From the NCBI RefSeq assembly GCF_008843145.1, contig NZ_CP030265.1, forward strand, positions 3,960,501 to 4,024,500: a DNA stretch of 64,000 bases, written 5' to 3'. Shown one piece after another: positions 38,546-46,769 of this stretch. The notes below the pieces were generated by a model. That model was not told the origin of the DNA. It saw only the letters and a program-made list of their open reading frames with translations, and made no database searches. The stretch is from Skermanella pratensis. GTDB taxonomy: Bacteria > Pseudomonadota > Alphaproteobacteria > Azospirillales > Azospirillaceae. Within the stretch, counting starts at the first letter, position 1, and the number at the start of each line of letters is the position of its first letter. The position numbers were made by a program, and so were the translations under genes.

Positions 38546-39526
38546 ATGCACGATTATCTTGCCATCCACCCCGAGGTCGCCGAGGCGCTCCAGGCCAGAA
38601 AGGCCGTGGTCGCGCTCGAATCGACCATCATTTCCCACGGGATGCCCTATCCGCGGAACGTGGAGACGGCTCGCCTTGTGGAGCGGACGATCCGCGACGG
38701 CGGCGCCGTCCCGGCGACGATCGCGGTTCTCGACGGCCGCATCCGGATCGGCCTGACCGACGACGACCTGGAGCATCTCGCCAACAGCGACGCCGCCGGC
38801 CGCGGGGTCATGAAACTGAGCCGGCGCGACCTGCCGGTGGCGCTCGCCACCCGCGCCGACGGCGCCACCACGGTTTCCGCCACCATGATCTGCGCGGCGT
38901 TGGCGGAGATCGCGGTCTTCGCCACCGGCGGCATCGGCGGCGTCCACCGCGGCGCCGAGAGCACGCTGGACATCTCCGCCGACCTGGACGAGCTGGCGAC
39001 CACCAACGTCGCCGTGGTCTGCGCCGGCGCCAAGGCGATCCTCGACCTGCCCAAGACGGTCGAGTACCTGGAGACCCGCGGCGTCCCGGTGCTGGGCTAC
39101 GGCACCGACGAGCTGCCGGCCTTCTACACCCGCTCCAGCGGCATCAGGCTGGCGTCCCGCTGCGACAGCCCGGCCATGGTCGCGCGCATCCTGCGCGCCA
39201 AGTGGCAGCTCGGCCTGAACGGCGGCGCCGTGATCGCCAACCCGATTCCGCAGTCGGCGGCGCTCGACCAGGGCCTCATCGACGACGCCATCACCCGGGC
39301 GCTGGCCGATGCCGACGCTCAGGGCGTGAAGGGCAAGGACGTGACCCCGTTCCTGCTGTCCCGCCTTGAGGAACTGACCGGCGGCGCCAGCCTGGAAGCC
39401 AACATAGCATTGGTCCGCAACAACGCCGCCGTGGCGGCCTCCATCGCCCACGCCTACGCCGAGCTGAGCGCGGAAACGGCCCTGCCGCCAAAGCCGCACC
39501 TGACCCGGACGCGGCCCTGGTATTGA
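38546..39526 (+). CDS. psuG: Pseudouridine-5'-phosphate glycosidase
   Basis: Cleaves the C-C glycosidic bond of pseudouridine 5'-phosphate to uracil and ribose 5-phosphate; 326 aa, usual length. Family blocks: ALESTIISHGMPYPRNVETA, including Glu25 and the catalytic Lys region VMKLSRRDLPVAL, then FATGGIGGVHRGAESTLDIS and the C-terminal ANPIPQSAALD and DVTPFLLSRLEELTGG. It forms an operon with psuK (9-base gap). The following 250 bases contain a palindromic repeat and the nasT promoter region. Confidence 0.95.
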   Translation: MHDYLAIHPEVAEALQARKAVVALESTIISHGMPYPRNVETARLVERTIRDGGAVPATIAVLDGRIRIGLTDDDLEHLANSDAAGRGVMKLSRRDLPVALATRADGATTVSATMICAALAEIAVFATGGIGGVHRGAESTLDISADLDELATTNVAVVCAGAKAILDLPKTVEYLETRGVPVLGYGTDELPAFYTRSSGIRLASRCDSPAMVARILRAKWQLGLNGGAVIANPIPQSAALDQGLIDDAITRALADADAQGVKGKDVTPFLLSRLEELTGGASLEANIALVRNNAAVAASIAHAYAELSAETALPPKPHLTRTRPWY

Positions 39527-39552
39527 GGCGAAGCCGGCGCTTTCGGTTTTTT

Positions 39553-39668
39553 TGGCCACAGATGCACGCAGATAAACTCAGATGGGCTTCGGCATTTCGG
39601 CGCCTCTGTGGACAACCGGCGCTTATCCATGATCCGTATCTGCGCCCATCGGCGTGCATCTGTGGCCA
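39553..39668. repeat. Palindromic intergenic repeat (CACAGATGCACGCAGATAA type)
   Basis: Inverted arms at 39553-39587 and 39645-39668: TGGCCACAGATGCACG with CGTGCATCTGTGGCCA, and GATGGGC with GCCCATC. The core CACAGATGCACGCAGATAAA is a sequence seen as a dispersed intergenic repeat in many unrelated bacterial genomes. It lies between psuG and the nasT promoter, with a T-run (TTTTTTT, 39547-39553) before the left arm. Confidence 0.65.
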
Positions 39669-39718
39669 CGAAATAGAGCTTTCCAACGCCTCCCCCTTCG
39701 CCGTCGGCCGTCATCCCG

Positions 39719-39733
39719 TGGCCCAAGGCTTGC
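39719..39733 (+). promoter_or_regulatory. Candidate sigma-54 promoter of nasT
   Basis: TGGCCC-AAGGC-TTGC matches the sigma-54 -24/-12 consensus TGGCAC-N5-TTGC with one mismatch and exact spacing. It predicts a start near 39745, 33 bases before the nasT TTG codon, consistent with nitrogen control of the regulator itself. Confidence 0.5.
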
Positions 39734-39777
39734 TTGTCGGTCACGCGAAGCAGCGGTGAAGACAGCCCACAGGAACG

Positions 39778-40359
39778 TTGGAATTGCGCCTTCTGGTCGT
39801 CGATGAGAACCCCGAGAGGTCCGATGTCGTCCTGTCCGGCCTCAAGGAAGCCGGTTACGACGTGGTCGCCACCATCAGCAAGGACGACGATCTGCGCGAG
39901 GGCATCAGGACGCACCAGCCCGACTTGGTCATCATCGACCTGGAGTCCCCCTACCGCGACTATCTGGAGAACCTGATCATGATCAACCGCGAGAACCCGC
40001 GGCCCATCGCGATGTTCGTGGCGCAGGAAGACAGCACGCTGATCAGCGAGGCGATCGAAACCGGGGTCAGCGTCTATGTCGCCGACGGCCTCAGCCCCAA
40101 GATGGTCAAGTCGATCCTTCAGATCGCGATCGTGCAGTTCACAAAATTCCGCAAGCTCCAGGAGGAGCTGGACAAGTCCAAGACCGCCCTGGCCGACCGC
40201 AAGGTGGTCGAGCGGGCCAAGGGCCTGCTGATGGCGCACAAGGGAGTGACCGAAGAAGAGGCATACCGTTTCCTGCGCAAGCTCGCCATGGACCAGAACA
40301 AGCGCCTCGCCGAGATCGCGGAGAACATCCTGTCGCTGTCCCAACTGTTCAAGGGCTGA
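39778..40359 (+). CDS. nasT: ANTAR-domain antiterminator NasT
   Basis: Nitrate-responsive RNA-binding regulator, 193 aa. An N-terminal receiver-like domain (LRLLVVDENPERSD, Asp54 in LVIIDLESP) is joined by a coiled coil to a C-terminal ANTAR domain (KVVERAKGLLMAHKGVTEEE and YRFLRKLAMDQNKRLAEIAE). NasT binds paired hexaloop stem-loops in nas leaders and prevents termination; just such a leader follows at 40598-40729. Translation begins at TTG 39778 with CACAGGAACG ahead; no ATG is available. The usual co-sensor NasS, an NrtA-like nitrate binder that sequesters NasT, is not encoded beside it; it may be elsewhere in the genome. Confidence 0.93.
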   Translation: MELRLLVVDENPERSDVVLSGLKEAGYDVVATISKDDDLREGIRTHQPDLVIIDLESPYRDYLENLIMINRENPRPIAMFVAQEDSTLISEAIETGVSVYVADGLSPKMVKSILQIAIVQFTKFRKLQEELDKSKTALADRKVVERAKGLLMAHKGVTEEEAYRFLRKLAMDQNKRLAEIAENILSLSQLFKG

Positions 40360-40420
40360 GGCGGCCATCGCGCAAGTCTTTGAAAAGCTTCGACTCGCCC
40401 GACGCCGCAGTAATCAAATC

Positions 40421-40455
40421 TTGTGCAGAAACCCGTCGCATTCCGCACTGCACAA
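40421..40455. promoter_or_regulatory. Dyad upstream of the nrtA sigma-54 promoter, possible enhancer site
   Basis: TTGTGCAG (40421-40428) and CTGCACAA (40448-40455) form a perfect inverted repeat with a 19-base spacer, 107-141 bases upstream of the sigma-54 -24 element. Distance and TGCAC-type halves fit an NtrC-like activator site, though the spacing is wider than the classical NtrC dyad, so the protein is uncertain. Confidence 0.4.
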
Positions 40456-40561
40456 TTTTTGACCGGGCATTGATAGGATCTCAGGCATTCTAGCCGGCTC
40501 TGGAAAGGCCGATCGAGACCGGAAGCGAGGCATTCCGCAGTTTTCCGCGCCTGCTCAACTT

Positions 40562-40576
40562 TGGCACGACGCTTGC
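40562..40576 (+). promoter_or_regulatory. Sigma-54 promoter of the nrt-nir-nas operon
   Basis: TGGCAC-GACGC-TTGC is a perfect match to the -24/-12 consensus, followed by T. Transcription would start near 40588, only ten bases before the first ANTAR stem-loop, so the RNA begins almost exactly where the regulatory structure begins. Confidence 0.8.
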
Positions 40577-40597
40577 TAAATGGTTTGGCGTGCGGCG

Positions 40598-40658
40598 TGG
40601 CGATCCAATGGCGGAGCGCCAGTCGCGCAAGACAGTGTCGGTCCAACGGCGGAACGAC
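40598..40658 (+). ncRNA. ANTAR-type tandem stem-loop leader (NasT target)
   Basis: Two similar hairpins. P1: GGCGATCC (40599-40606), loop AATGGC (40607-40612), GGAGCGCC (40613-40620), plus an outer T-A pair. P2: GTCGGTCC (40637-40644), loop AACGGC (40645-40650), GGAACGAC (40651-40658). Each has four base pairs, one A-G or G-A mismatch at the fifth position, three base pairs and a six-base loop with A at position 1 and G at position 4, the features reported for RNA bound by ANTAR proteins. The linker is 16 bases. nasT is the gene directly upstream and a terminator follows. Confidence 0.8.
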
Positions 40659-40672
40659 CTACCCCGGATAAT

Positions 40673-40729
40673 GGCGTCCGAATGCCGAGCGGCTCCTTTC
40701 AGCCCGCTCGACGTTCCGGCGCCTTTTTT
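40673..40729 (+). terminator. Leader terminator of the nitrate operon
   Basis: A 20-base stem, 40673-40692 pairing with 40704-40723 (two mismatches, two G-U pairs), an 11-base loop, then TTTTTT at 40724-40729. It ends 31 bases before the nrtA ATG. Being upstream of the structural genes and downstream of the ANTAR hairpins, it is the expected attenuator that NasT would override. Confidence 0.82.
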
Positions 40730-40760
40730 ATTGCCGAAATTTCGGCCGATGGAGCGAGCG

Positions 40761-42188
40761 ATGTCCAAGGACCCAGCACTGTTCACCTCCAAGCTTTCCG
40801 CCCGGCAGGACCGCCGCGGCATCCTCAAGGCCGGCGCCTCGCTCGCCGGGACCGCGGCACTGCTCTCCGCGATCAGGGCGGTCGCCCCGGCGGGCGCCTG
40901 GGCGGCCGGCACCGACGGGATCGAGAAGCCGACGCTGACCCTGGGCTTCATTCCGCTGACCGACTGCGCGCCGCTGGTGATCGCCTCCGAAAAGGGCTTC
41001 TTCAAGAAGCACGGCCTGGACGTCACGCTGTCCAAGGAAGCTTCCTGGGCGAACATCCGCGACAAGGTGATGATCGGGGCGCTCGACGGCGCCCACATGC
41101 TGGCCGGCATGCCGCTCGCCGCGACGCTCGGCATCGGCGCGATCCGGAAGCCGACGGTCACCGGGTTCTCCATGGACCTCAACGGCAACGCCATCACCGT
41201 TTCGACGGCCCTCTACGACCGCATGGTCGAGATCGACCCCGAGACCATGAAGAAGCACCCGGTCGGCGCCGCCGCCCTGAAGAAGGTGATCGACGCCGAC
41301 AGGAAGGCCGGCAAGGAGCCGCTGACCTTCGCCATGGTGTTCCCGGTCAGCACCCATAATTACGAACTGCGCTACTGGATGGCGTCGGCCGGCATCGATC
41401 CGGACGAGGACGTCCGCCTGATCGTGATCCCCCCGCCGCAGATGGTCGCCAACCTCCAGGCCGGCAACATCCAGGGCTACTGCGTCGGCGAGCCGTGGAA
41501 CGCGCGCGCCGTGCAGGCCGGGATCGGGCGCACCCTGGTGACGAACTACGACATCTGGAACAACAAGATCGAGAAGGTCTTCGGCGTCAACCAGGACTGG
41601 GCCGACGCCAATCCCAACACCCACAAGGCCCTGATCCGCGCGCTGATCGAGACGGCGCAGTGGATGGACGAGCCGGACAACAGGATGGAGGTGGTCGAGA
41701 TCATCTCCCGGAAGGCCTACGTCAACGCGCCGGCCGACGTGGTCAAGATGTCGATGACCGGCACCTTCCAGTACGCGCCGAAGGAACCGGCGCTGCCGAT
41801 GCCGGACTTCAACGTGTTCCACCGCTACGCCGCCAATTTCCCGTGGCGCAGCCAGGCGGTGTGGTACCTGACCCAGATGGCGCGCTGGGGACAGATCGAG
41901 CAGCCGATCAGTTTCGCGAAGACCGCCGAGGCGGTGTTCCGCACCGACATATACCGGGAGGCCGCCAAGGAGCTGGGCGTCGCCTACCCGACCGTGGACT
42001 GGAAGTCGGAGGGAACGCGGGCGGAACCCTGGACGCTGGCGGACGCGACCCGGCCGATCGCCATGGGACCGGACCGCTTCCTCGACGGCCGCGCCTTCGA
42101 TCCGGCCGACCCCGTGGGTTACCTGCGCGGCTTCGAGGTTTCGAAACTCAAGATCGACCTGGACGCCCTCGCCCAGGCGAACGTCTGA
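40761..42188 (+). CDS. nrtA: Nitrate ABC transporter substrate-binding protein NrtA
   Basis: Periplasmic nitrate/nitrite-binding protein of the NrtA/CmpA family, 475 aa. The N-terminus carries a twin-arginine signal (ARQDRRGILKAGASLAGTAA, cleavage after AWA), followed by the SBP fold with TLGFIPLTDCAPLVIASEKG, VGEPWNARAVQAGIG and the ending VGYLRGFEVSKLKIDL. ATG 40761 has GGAG seven bases ahead; an alternative ATG is at 40749. A Tat signal argues that this is the transporter component and not the cytosolic sensor NasS. First structural gene of the operon, 31 bases after the leader terminator. Confidence 0.95.
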   Translation: MSKDPALFTSKLSARQDRRGILKAGASLAGTAALLSAIRAVAPAGAWAAGTDGIEKPTLTLGFIPLTDCAPLVIASEKGFFKKHGLDVTLSKEASWANIRDKVMIGALDGAHMLAGMPLAATLGIGAIRKPTVTGFSMDLNGNAITVSTALYDRMVEIDPETMKKHPVGAAALKKVIDADRKAGKEPLTFAMVFPVSTHNYELRYWMASAGIDPDEDVRLIVIPPPQMVANLQAGNIQGYCVGEPWNARAVQAGIGRTLVTNYDIWNNKIEKVFGVNQDWADANPNTHKALIRALIETAQWMDEPDNRMEVVEIISRKAYVNAPADVVKMSMTGTFQYAPKEPALPMPDFNVFHRYAANFPWRSQAVWYLTQMARWGQIEQPISFAKTAEAVFRTDIYREAAKELGVAYPTVDWKSEGTRAEPWTLADATRPIAMGPDRFLDGRAFDPADPVGYLRGFEVSKLKIDLDALAQANV

Positions 42189-42223
42189 GCCGTCCGTCTC
42201 CAGTTCATCAAGGATCTCCCGAC

Positions 42224-43099
42224 ATGACCAGCGTCCCGGTGGACGAGACCACGAACTCGCCCGCAGTCCAGCCACAACCGTCCCTTCCCGCCCTCCCCTC
42301 GGCAGCGGCCCGCCTCCGCGAGCGGCTTTACCAGATGCTGCCCGACATCGTGCTGCCGGCCATCACCCTCCTGGTGGTCCTGCTGGCATGGCACCTGATC
42401 GCCGCCAACCTGGGCGGCGGCTTCCCCGGCATCGGGGAGACGTGGGACCGCGGCGTCGAGCTGCTGTCGGACCCGTTCTACAGCAACGGCCCCAACGACA
42501 TGGGACTGTTCTGGCAGGTGCTCTACTCGCTGGGCCGCGTCATGGCGGGGTTCCTGCTGGCCGCCCTGGTGGGGGTTCCGGTCGGGTTCCTGATGGGCTC
42601 CAGCGCGATCTTCCGCAAGGGCTGGGCGCCGCTGATCCAGATCCTGCGGCCGGTCAGCCCGCTGGCCTGGCTGCCGATCGGGCTGCTGCTGTTCCGGGCG
42701 GTCGATCCCTCCGCGATCTTCGTGATCTTCATCACCAGCATCTGGCCGATGATCCTGAATACTGCCGCCGGGGTCGAGGCGATCCCCAACGACTACCGCA
42801 ACGTGGCCGCCGTCCTGCGGCTCAACCGGATCGAGATGGTCCGCCACATCCTGCTGCCCGCCACCCTGCCCCACGTGCTGACCGGCATGCGCCTGTCGCT
42901 GGGCATCGCCTGGATGGTCATCGTGGCGGCAGAGATGCTGACCGGCGGCATCGGCATCGGCTTCTTCGTCTGGGACGAATGGAACAACCTCAACGTGTCG
43001 AGCATCATCGTCGCCATCGTCGTGATCGGGCTGGTCGGCATCCTTCTGGACATGGGCATGAACCTGATCCAGCGCCGCTTCGACCACTCCAACCGCTGA
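42224..43099 (+). CDS. nrtB: Nitrate ABC transporter permease NrtB
   Basis: Inner-membrane permease, 291 aa, with a Pro-rich cytoplasmic N-terminus of about 40 residues and six TM helices. The EAA loop that contacts the ATPase reads AAGVEAIPNDYRNVAAVLRL. Family blocks LRPVSPLAWLPIGLLLF and AWMVIVAAEMLTGGIGIGFF are typical of NrtB/SsuC permeases. AAGGAT precedes ATG 42224. It lies 35 bases after nrtA and 13 bases before the ATPase gene. Confidence 0.95.
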   Translation: MTSVPVDETTNSPAVQPQPSLPALPSAAARLRERLYQMLPDIVLPAITLLVVLLAWHLIAANLGGGFPGIGETWDRGVELLSDPFYSNGPNDMGLFWQVLYSLGRVMAGFLLAALVGVPVGFLMGSSAIFRKGWAPLIQILRPVSPLAWLPIGLLLFRAVDPSAIFVIFITSIWPMILNTAAGVEAIPNDYRNVAAVLRLNRIEMVRHILLPATLPHVLTGMRLSLGIAWMVIVAAEMLTGGIGIGFFVWDEWNNLNVSSIIVAIVVIGLVGILLDMGMNLIQRRFDHSNR

Positions 43100-43112
43100 G
43101 GAGACACCCGGC

Positions 43113-43913
43113 ATGACCGCATATCTGAGCATCGAGGGCGTCGGCATCACCTTCAACCCCCGGAAGTCGCCGGTCCCGGCGGTGCGCGACGTGGACCTGA
43201 AGATCGCCAGGGGCGAGTTCGTCAGCATCATCGGCCATTCCGGCTGCGGCAAGTCCACCGTGCTGAACATCGTCGCGGGCCTGCTGAAGCCGACGCTGGG
43301 CGGGGTCTTCCTGGAAGGCAGGCTGGTGGACGCGCCGGGTCCCGACCGGGCCGTGGTGTTCCAGAACCACTCGCTGCTGCCCTGGCTGACCGTCTACGAC
43401 AATGTCCGCCTGGCGGTGGACAAGGTGTTCGGCAAGACCCGCGGCGCGCAGGAGCGCCACGACTGGACCCTGCACAACCTGAACCTGGTCGGCATGGCGC
43501 ACGCCGTCGGCAAGCATCCGTCCGAGATTTCCGGCGGCATGAAGCAGCGGGTCGGCATCGCCCGTGCGCTGGCGATGGAGCCCAAGGTGCTGCTGATGGA
43601 CGAGCCGTTCGGGGCGCTCGACGCGCTCAACCGCGCCCGGCTCCAGGACGCCCTGATGCAGATCCAGAACACGCTGCGCAACACCGTCATCATGATCACC
43701 CACGACGTGGACGAGGCCGTGCTGCTGTCCGACCGCATCGTGATGATGACCAACGGTCCCGCCGCCACCATAGGCGAAGTGCTGGACATCCCGCTGGAAC
43801 GTCCGCGCAAGCGCCTCGACCTGGCCGACGACGCGACCTACGCCCATTGCCGCGGCGAAGTGCTGCGATTCCTCTACGCCCGGCATCGTCCCGTCGATGC
43901 CGACGCCGCCTGA
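43113..43913 (+). CDS. Nitrate ABC transporter ATP-binding protein
   Basis: ABC ATPase of 266 aa energising nitrate uptake with NrtA and NrtB. Walker A GHSGCGKST near residue 41, Q-loop VFQNHSLLPWLTVYDNV, signature EISGGMKQRVGIARALA (a GGMKQ variant common in this family), Walker B LLMDEPFGALDALNR and H-loop ITHDVDEAV are all intact. It is short, like NrtD/NasD, without the extra NrtA-like C-terminal domain found in cyanobacterial NrtC. GGAGACACCC lies before ATG 43113. nirB follows after 16 bases. Confidence 0.94.
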   Translation: MTAYLSIEGVGITFNPRKSPVPAVRDVDLKIARGEFVSIIGHSGCGKSTVLNIVAGLLKPTLGGVFLEGRLVDAPGPDRAVVFQNHSLLPWLTVYDNVRLAVDKVFGKTRGAQERHDWTLHNLNLVGMAHAVGKHPSEISGGMKQRVGIARALAMEPKVLLMDEPFGALDALNRARLQDALMQIQNTLRNTVIMITHDVDEAVLLSDRIVMMTNGPAATIGEVLDIPLERPRKRLDLADDATYAHCRGEVLRFLYARHRPVDADAA

Positions 43914-43929
43914 ACCGGAGACATCCGTC

Positions 43930-46401
43930 ATGACCCTGGCAAACACCAAGGAACGCCTCGTCCTCGTCGGCAACGGCATGGCCGGCATCCGCACCGTCGA
44001 GGAACTGCTCCAGCGCGATCCCGACCGGTACGAGATCACCGTGTTCGGTGCCGAGCCCCACGTGAACTACAACCGCATCATGCTGTCGCCGGTGCTGGCC
44101 GGCGAGAAGACCTTCGACCAGATCGTCCTGAACGACCGCTCCTGGTACGACCGGAACGGCATCGCCCTGCTGACCGGCGAGAAGGTCGAGAAGATCGACC
44201 GGGAGGCCCGGACGGTGACTTCCATCGGCGGCCGGACGGTCGGCTACGACCGGCTGCTGCTGGCGACCGGGTCGGACCCGTTCATCATCCCGGTGCCCGG
44301 CCGCGACCTGCCCGGCGTGGTGACGTTCCGCGACATGTTCGACGTCGAGGCCATGCTGAGGAAGGCAGCCGACGGGGGCAGGCACGCCGTCGTGATCGGC
44401 GGCGGCCTGCTCGGCCTGGAAGCGGCAAACGGGCTGGCCGTCAACGGCATGAAAGTGACCGTGATCCACCTGATGGGCACGATCATGGAACGCCAGCTCG
44501 ACGAGGCCGCGGGCTTCCTGCTCCAGCGCGAACTGGAGGACCGCGGCATCGACGTGATCACGAATGCTGACACGAAGGCCATCCTGGGCGAAGGCCACGT
44601 CACCGGCGTGCTGCTGAAGGACGGGCGCGAGATCCCGGCCGACCTGGTGGTCATGGCGGTCGGCATCCGGCCGAGCACCGGGCTCGCCAAGGCCGCCGGC
44701 CTCGCGGTCGAGCGCGGCGTCGTGGTGGACGACCATATGGTGACCTCCGACCCCGCCATCCTGGCGGTCGGCGAATGCGTCCAGCACCGCGGGGCGACCT
44801 ATGGCCTCGTGGCTCCCCTGTGGGAGATGGCGCGGGTCTGCGCCGACCAGCTCGCCGGCAGGCCGGAATCCGCCTATGCCGGCTCGGTCACCAGCACCAA
44901 GCTGAAGGTGACCGGCATCGACGTGTTCTCGGCCGGCGACTTCAGCGGCGGCAAGGACTGCGAGGACATCGTCTTCCGCGACGCCGCGCGCGGCGTCTAC
45001 AAGCGAATCGTGCTGAAGGAGGACAGGATCGCCGGCGCCGTGCTGTACGGCGACACCAGGGACGGTGCCTGGTACTTCCAGATGCTGCGCGAGGCGGAGA
45101 ATGTCGCCCCGCTGCGCGAGACGCTGATCTTCGGCCAAGGATTCGGGGGCCAGGGCTTCGGAGGAGGAGGAGCCGCAAACCCTAAGGCCGCCGTTGCCGC
45201 CCTCTCCGACAGTGCGGAGATCTGCGGCTGCAACGGCGTGTGCAAGGGCGCCATCACCAGGGCCATCGCCGACAAGGGCCTGACCTCGCTGGACGACGTG
45301 CGGACCCATACCAAGGCCTCGGCCTCCTGCGGGTCCTGCACCGGGCTGGTCGAGCAGCTCCTGGAACTGTCGCTCGGCGACGGGTACCAGGCCGCCGCGG
45401 CCGCCAAGCCCCTGTGCAAATGCACCCACCATCCGCACGACGACGTTCGCCGGCTGATCGTGGCGGGAGAGCTGAAGAGCATCCCGGCGGTGATGCAGGC
45501 ACTGGAATGGAAGACGCCCAACGGCTGCCACAGCTGCCGGCCGGCGCTCAACTACTACCTGCTGGCGGCATGGCCGGGCGAGTACAAGGACGACTACCAG
45601 TCCCGCTTCGTCAACGAGCGGGTCCACGCCAACATCCAGAAGGACGGCACATACTCGGTCGTGCCGCGCATGTGGGGCGGCCTGACCTCCGCCAAGGAGC
45701 TGCGGGCCATCGCCGACGTGGTGGACAAGTTCGCCATTCCGACGGTCAAGGTCACCGGCGGCCAGCGGATCGACCTGTTCGGCGTGAAGAAGGAAGACCT
45801 TCCCGCCGTCTGGAAGGACCTGAACGAGGCCGGCATGGTCTCCGGGCACGCCTATGCCAAGGGCCTGCGGACCGTGAAGACCTGCGTCGGGTCCGAATGG
45901 TGCCGGTTCGGCACGCAGGATTCGACCGGCATGGGCGTCAAGCTGGAGCGGATGACCTGGGGCACCTGGACCCCGCACAAGGTCAAGCTGGCGGTGTCTG
46001 GCTGCCCGCGCAATTGCGCCGAGGCGACCATCAAGGATTTCGGCGTCGTCGCCGTGGACAGCGGCTGGGAGCTGTACGTCGCCGGCAACGGAGGCATGAA
46101 GGTCCGCGAGTGCGACTTCCTGGCCAAGGTCGAGACCGAGGAGCAGGTGCTGGAGTATTGCGGCGCCTTCCTTCAGCTCTACCGGGAGGAGGCGCGGTAC
46201 CTGGACCGCACGGCGCCTTGGGTCGAGCGGGTCGGCCTCGACTATGTGAAGAAGCGGGTGGTCGAGGACGACGAGGGCCGCCGCGCCCTGTTCGCCCGCT
46301 TCCGGTTCTCGCAGGTGTTCTCGCAAACCGACCCCTGGGACGAGCGCGCCTCCCGGGGCGTCGACTCCCACGAGTTCGCGCCGCTCGCGATGGTGGGGTG
46401 A
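43930..46401 (+). CDS. nirB: Assimilatory nitrite reductase (NAD(P)H), large subunit
   Basis: Reduces nitrite to ammonium with six electrons from NAD(P)H, in the cytoplasm; 823 aa. Order: FAD/NAD(P)H-binding part (VLVGNGMAGIRTVEELLQRD and VIGGGLLGLEAANGLAVNGM), a BFD-like [2Fe-2S] site near 432-480 (EICGCNGVCKGAI and ASCGSCTGLVEQL), then the sirohaem/[4Fe-4S] reductase repeats with TCVGSEWCRFGTQDS near 655 and SGCPRNCAEATIKD near 690, the four cluster-ligand cysteines. CCGGAG lies upstream of ATG 43930. nirD follows after 5 bases; cysG at the end of the operon makes its sirohaem. Confidence 0.97.
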   Translation: MTLANTKERLVLVGNGMAGIRTVEELLQRDPDRYEITVFGAEPHVNYNRIMLSPVLAGEKTFDQIVLNDRSWYDRNGIALLTGEKVEKIDREARTVTSIGGRTVGYDRLLLATGSDPFIIPVPGRDLPGVVTFRDMFDVEAMLRKAADGGRHAVVIGGGLLGLEAANGLAVNGMKVTVIHLMGTIMERQLDEAAGFLLQRELEDRGIDVITNADTKAILGEGHVTGVLLKDGREIPADLVVMAVGIRPSTGLAKAAGLAVERGVVVDDHMVTSDPAILAVGECVQHRGATYGLVAPLWEMARVCADQLAGRPESAYAGSVTSTKLKVTGIDVFSAGDFSGGKDCEDIVFRDAARGVYKRIVLKEDRIAGAVLYGDTRDGAWYFQMLREAENVAPLRETLIFGQGFGGQGFGGGGAANPKAAVAALSDSAEICGCNGVCKGAITRAIADKGLTSLDDVRTHTKASASCGSCTGLVEQLLELSLGDGYQAAAAAKPLCKCTHHPHDDVRRLIVAGELKSIPAVMQALEWKTPNGCHSCRPALNYYLLAAWPGEYKDDYQSRFVNERVHANIQKDGTYSVVPRMWGGLTSAKELRAIADVVDKFAIPTVKVTGGQRIDLFGVKKEDLPAVWKDLNEAGMVSGHAYAKGLRTVKTCVGSEWCRFGTQDSTGMGVKLERMTWGTWTPHKVKLAVSGCPRNCAEATIKDFGVVAVDSGWELYVAGNGGMKVRECDFLAKVETEEQVLEYCGAFLQLYREEARYLDRTAPWVERVGLDYVKKRVVEDDEGRRALFARFRFSQVFSQTDPWDERASRGVDSHEFAPLAMVG

Positions 46402-46406
46402 GGATC

Positions 46407-46769
46407 ATGAAGGAAGACATCACCTGGATCGAGGTCGGCCGGGTCGCCGACATTCCGCCGGCCGGGGCGCGGGTCGTGAAGACCCCGCGCGGCGACATCG
46501 CGGTATTCCGCACAGCCGACGACGACGTGTTCGCGGTGCGCGACCGCTGCCCCCATGCCGGCGGGCCGCTGTCCCAGGGCATCGTCCACGGCGCGCGGGT
46601 CACCTGCCCGCTGCACAACTGGGTCATCGACCTGGCCTCGGGCGAGGCCACCGGACCGGACGAGGGCTGCGCCGGGACCTTCCCGGTGCAGGTCGAGAAC
46701 GGTCTGATCCGGCTGGGCCTGCGCCTGCCCCCCGGCCCGGCCCTCGGTGTGCCCGGGGCGGCGTCGTGA
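46407..46769 (+). CDS. nirD: Nitrite reductase small subunit NirD
   Basis: Rieske-type small subunit of nitrite reductase, 120 aa. Unlike many NirD proteins that have lost the cluster, the ligand pairs are present: CPH at 48-50 in DRCPHAGGPLSQG and CPLH at about 67-70 in VTCPLHNWVIDLASG, so a [2Fe-2S] centre is likely. ATG 46407 lies 5 bases after nirB with weak AGG/GGTG nearby. The TGA stop overlaps the GTG start of nasA, giving translational coupling. The Pro/Gly-rich tail (LPPGPALGVPGAAS) is unstructured. Confidence 0.94.
   Translation: MKEDITWIEVGRVADIPPAGARVVKTPRGDIAVFRTADDDVFAVRDRCPHAGGPLSQGIVHGARVTCPLHNWVIDLASGEATGPDEGCAGTFPVQVENGLIRLGLRLPPGPALGVPGAAS

Noticed and set aside
43696-46371. 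891-codon minus-strand frame opposite nirB
   Set aside because: Antisense shadow of nirB; low-complexity Gly/Asp/Val/His-rich translation.
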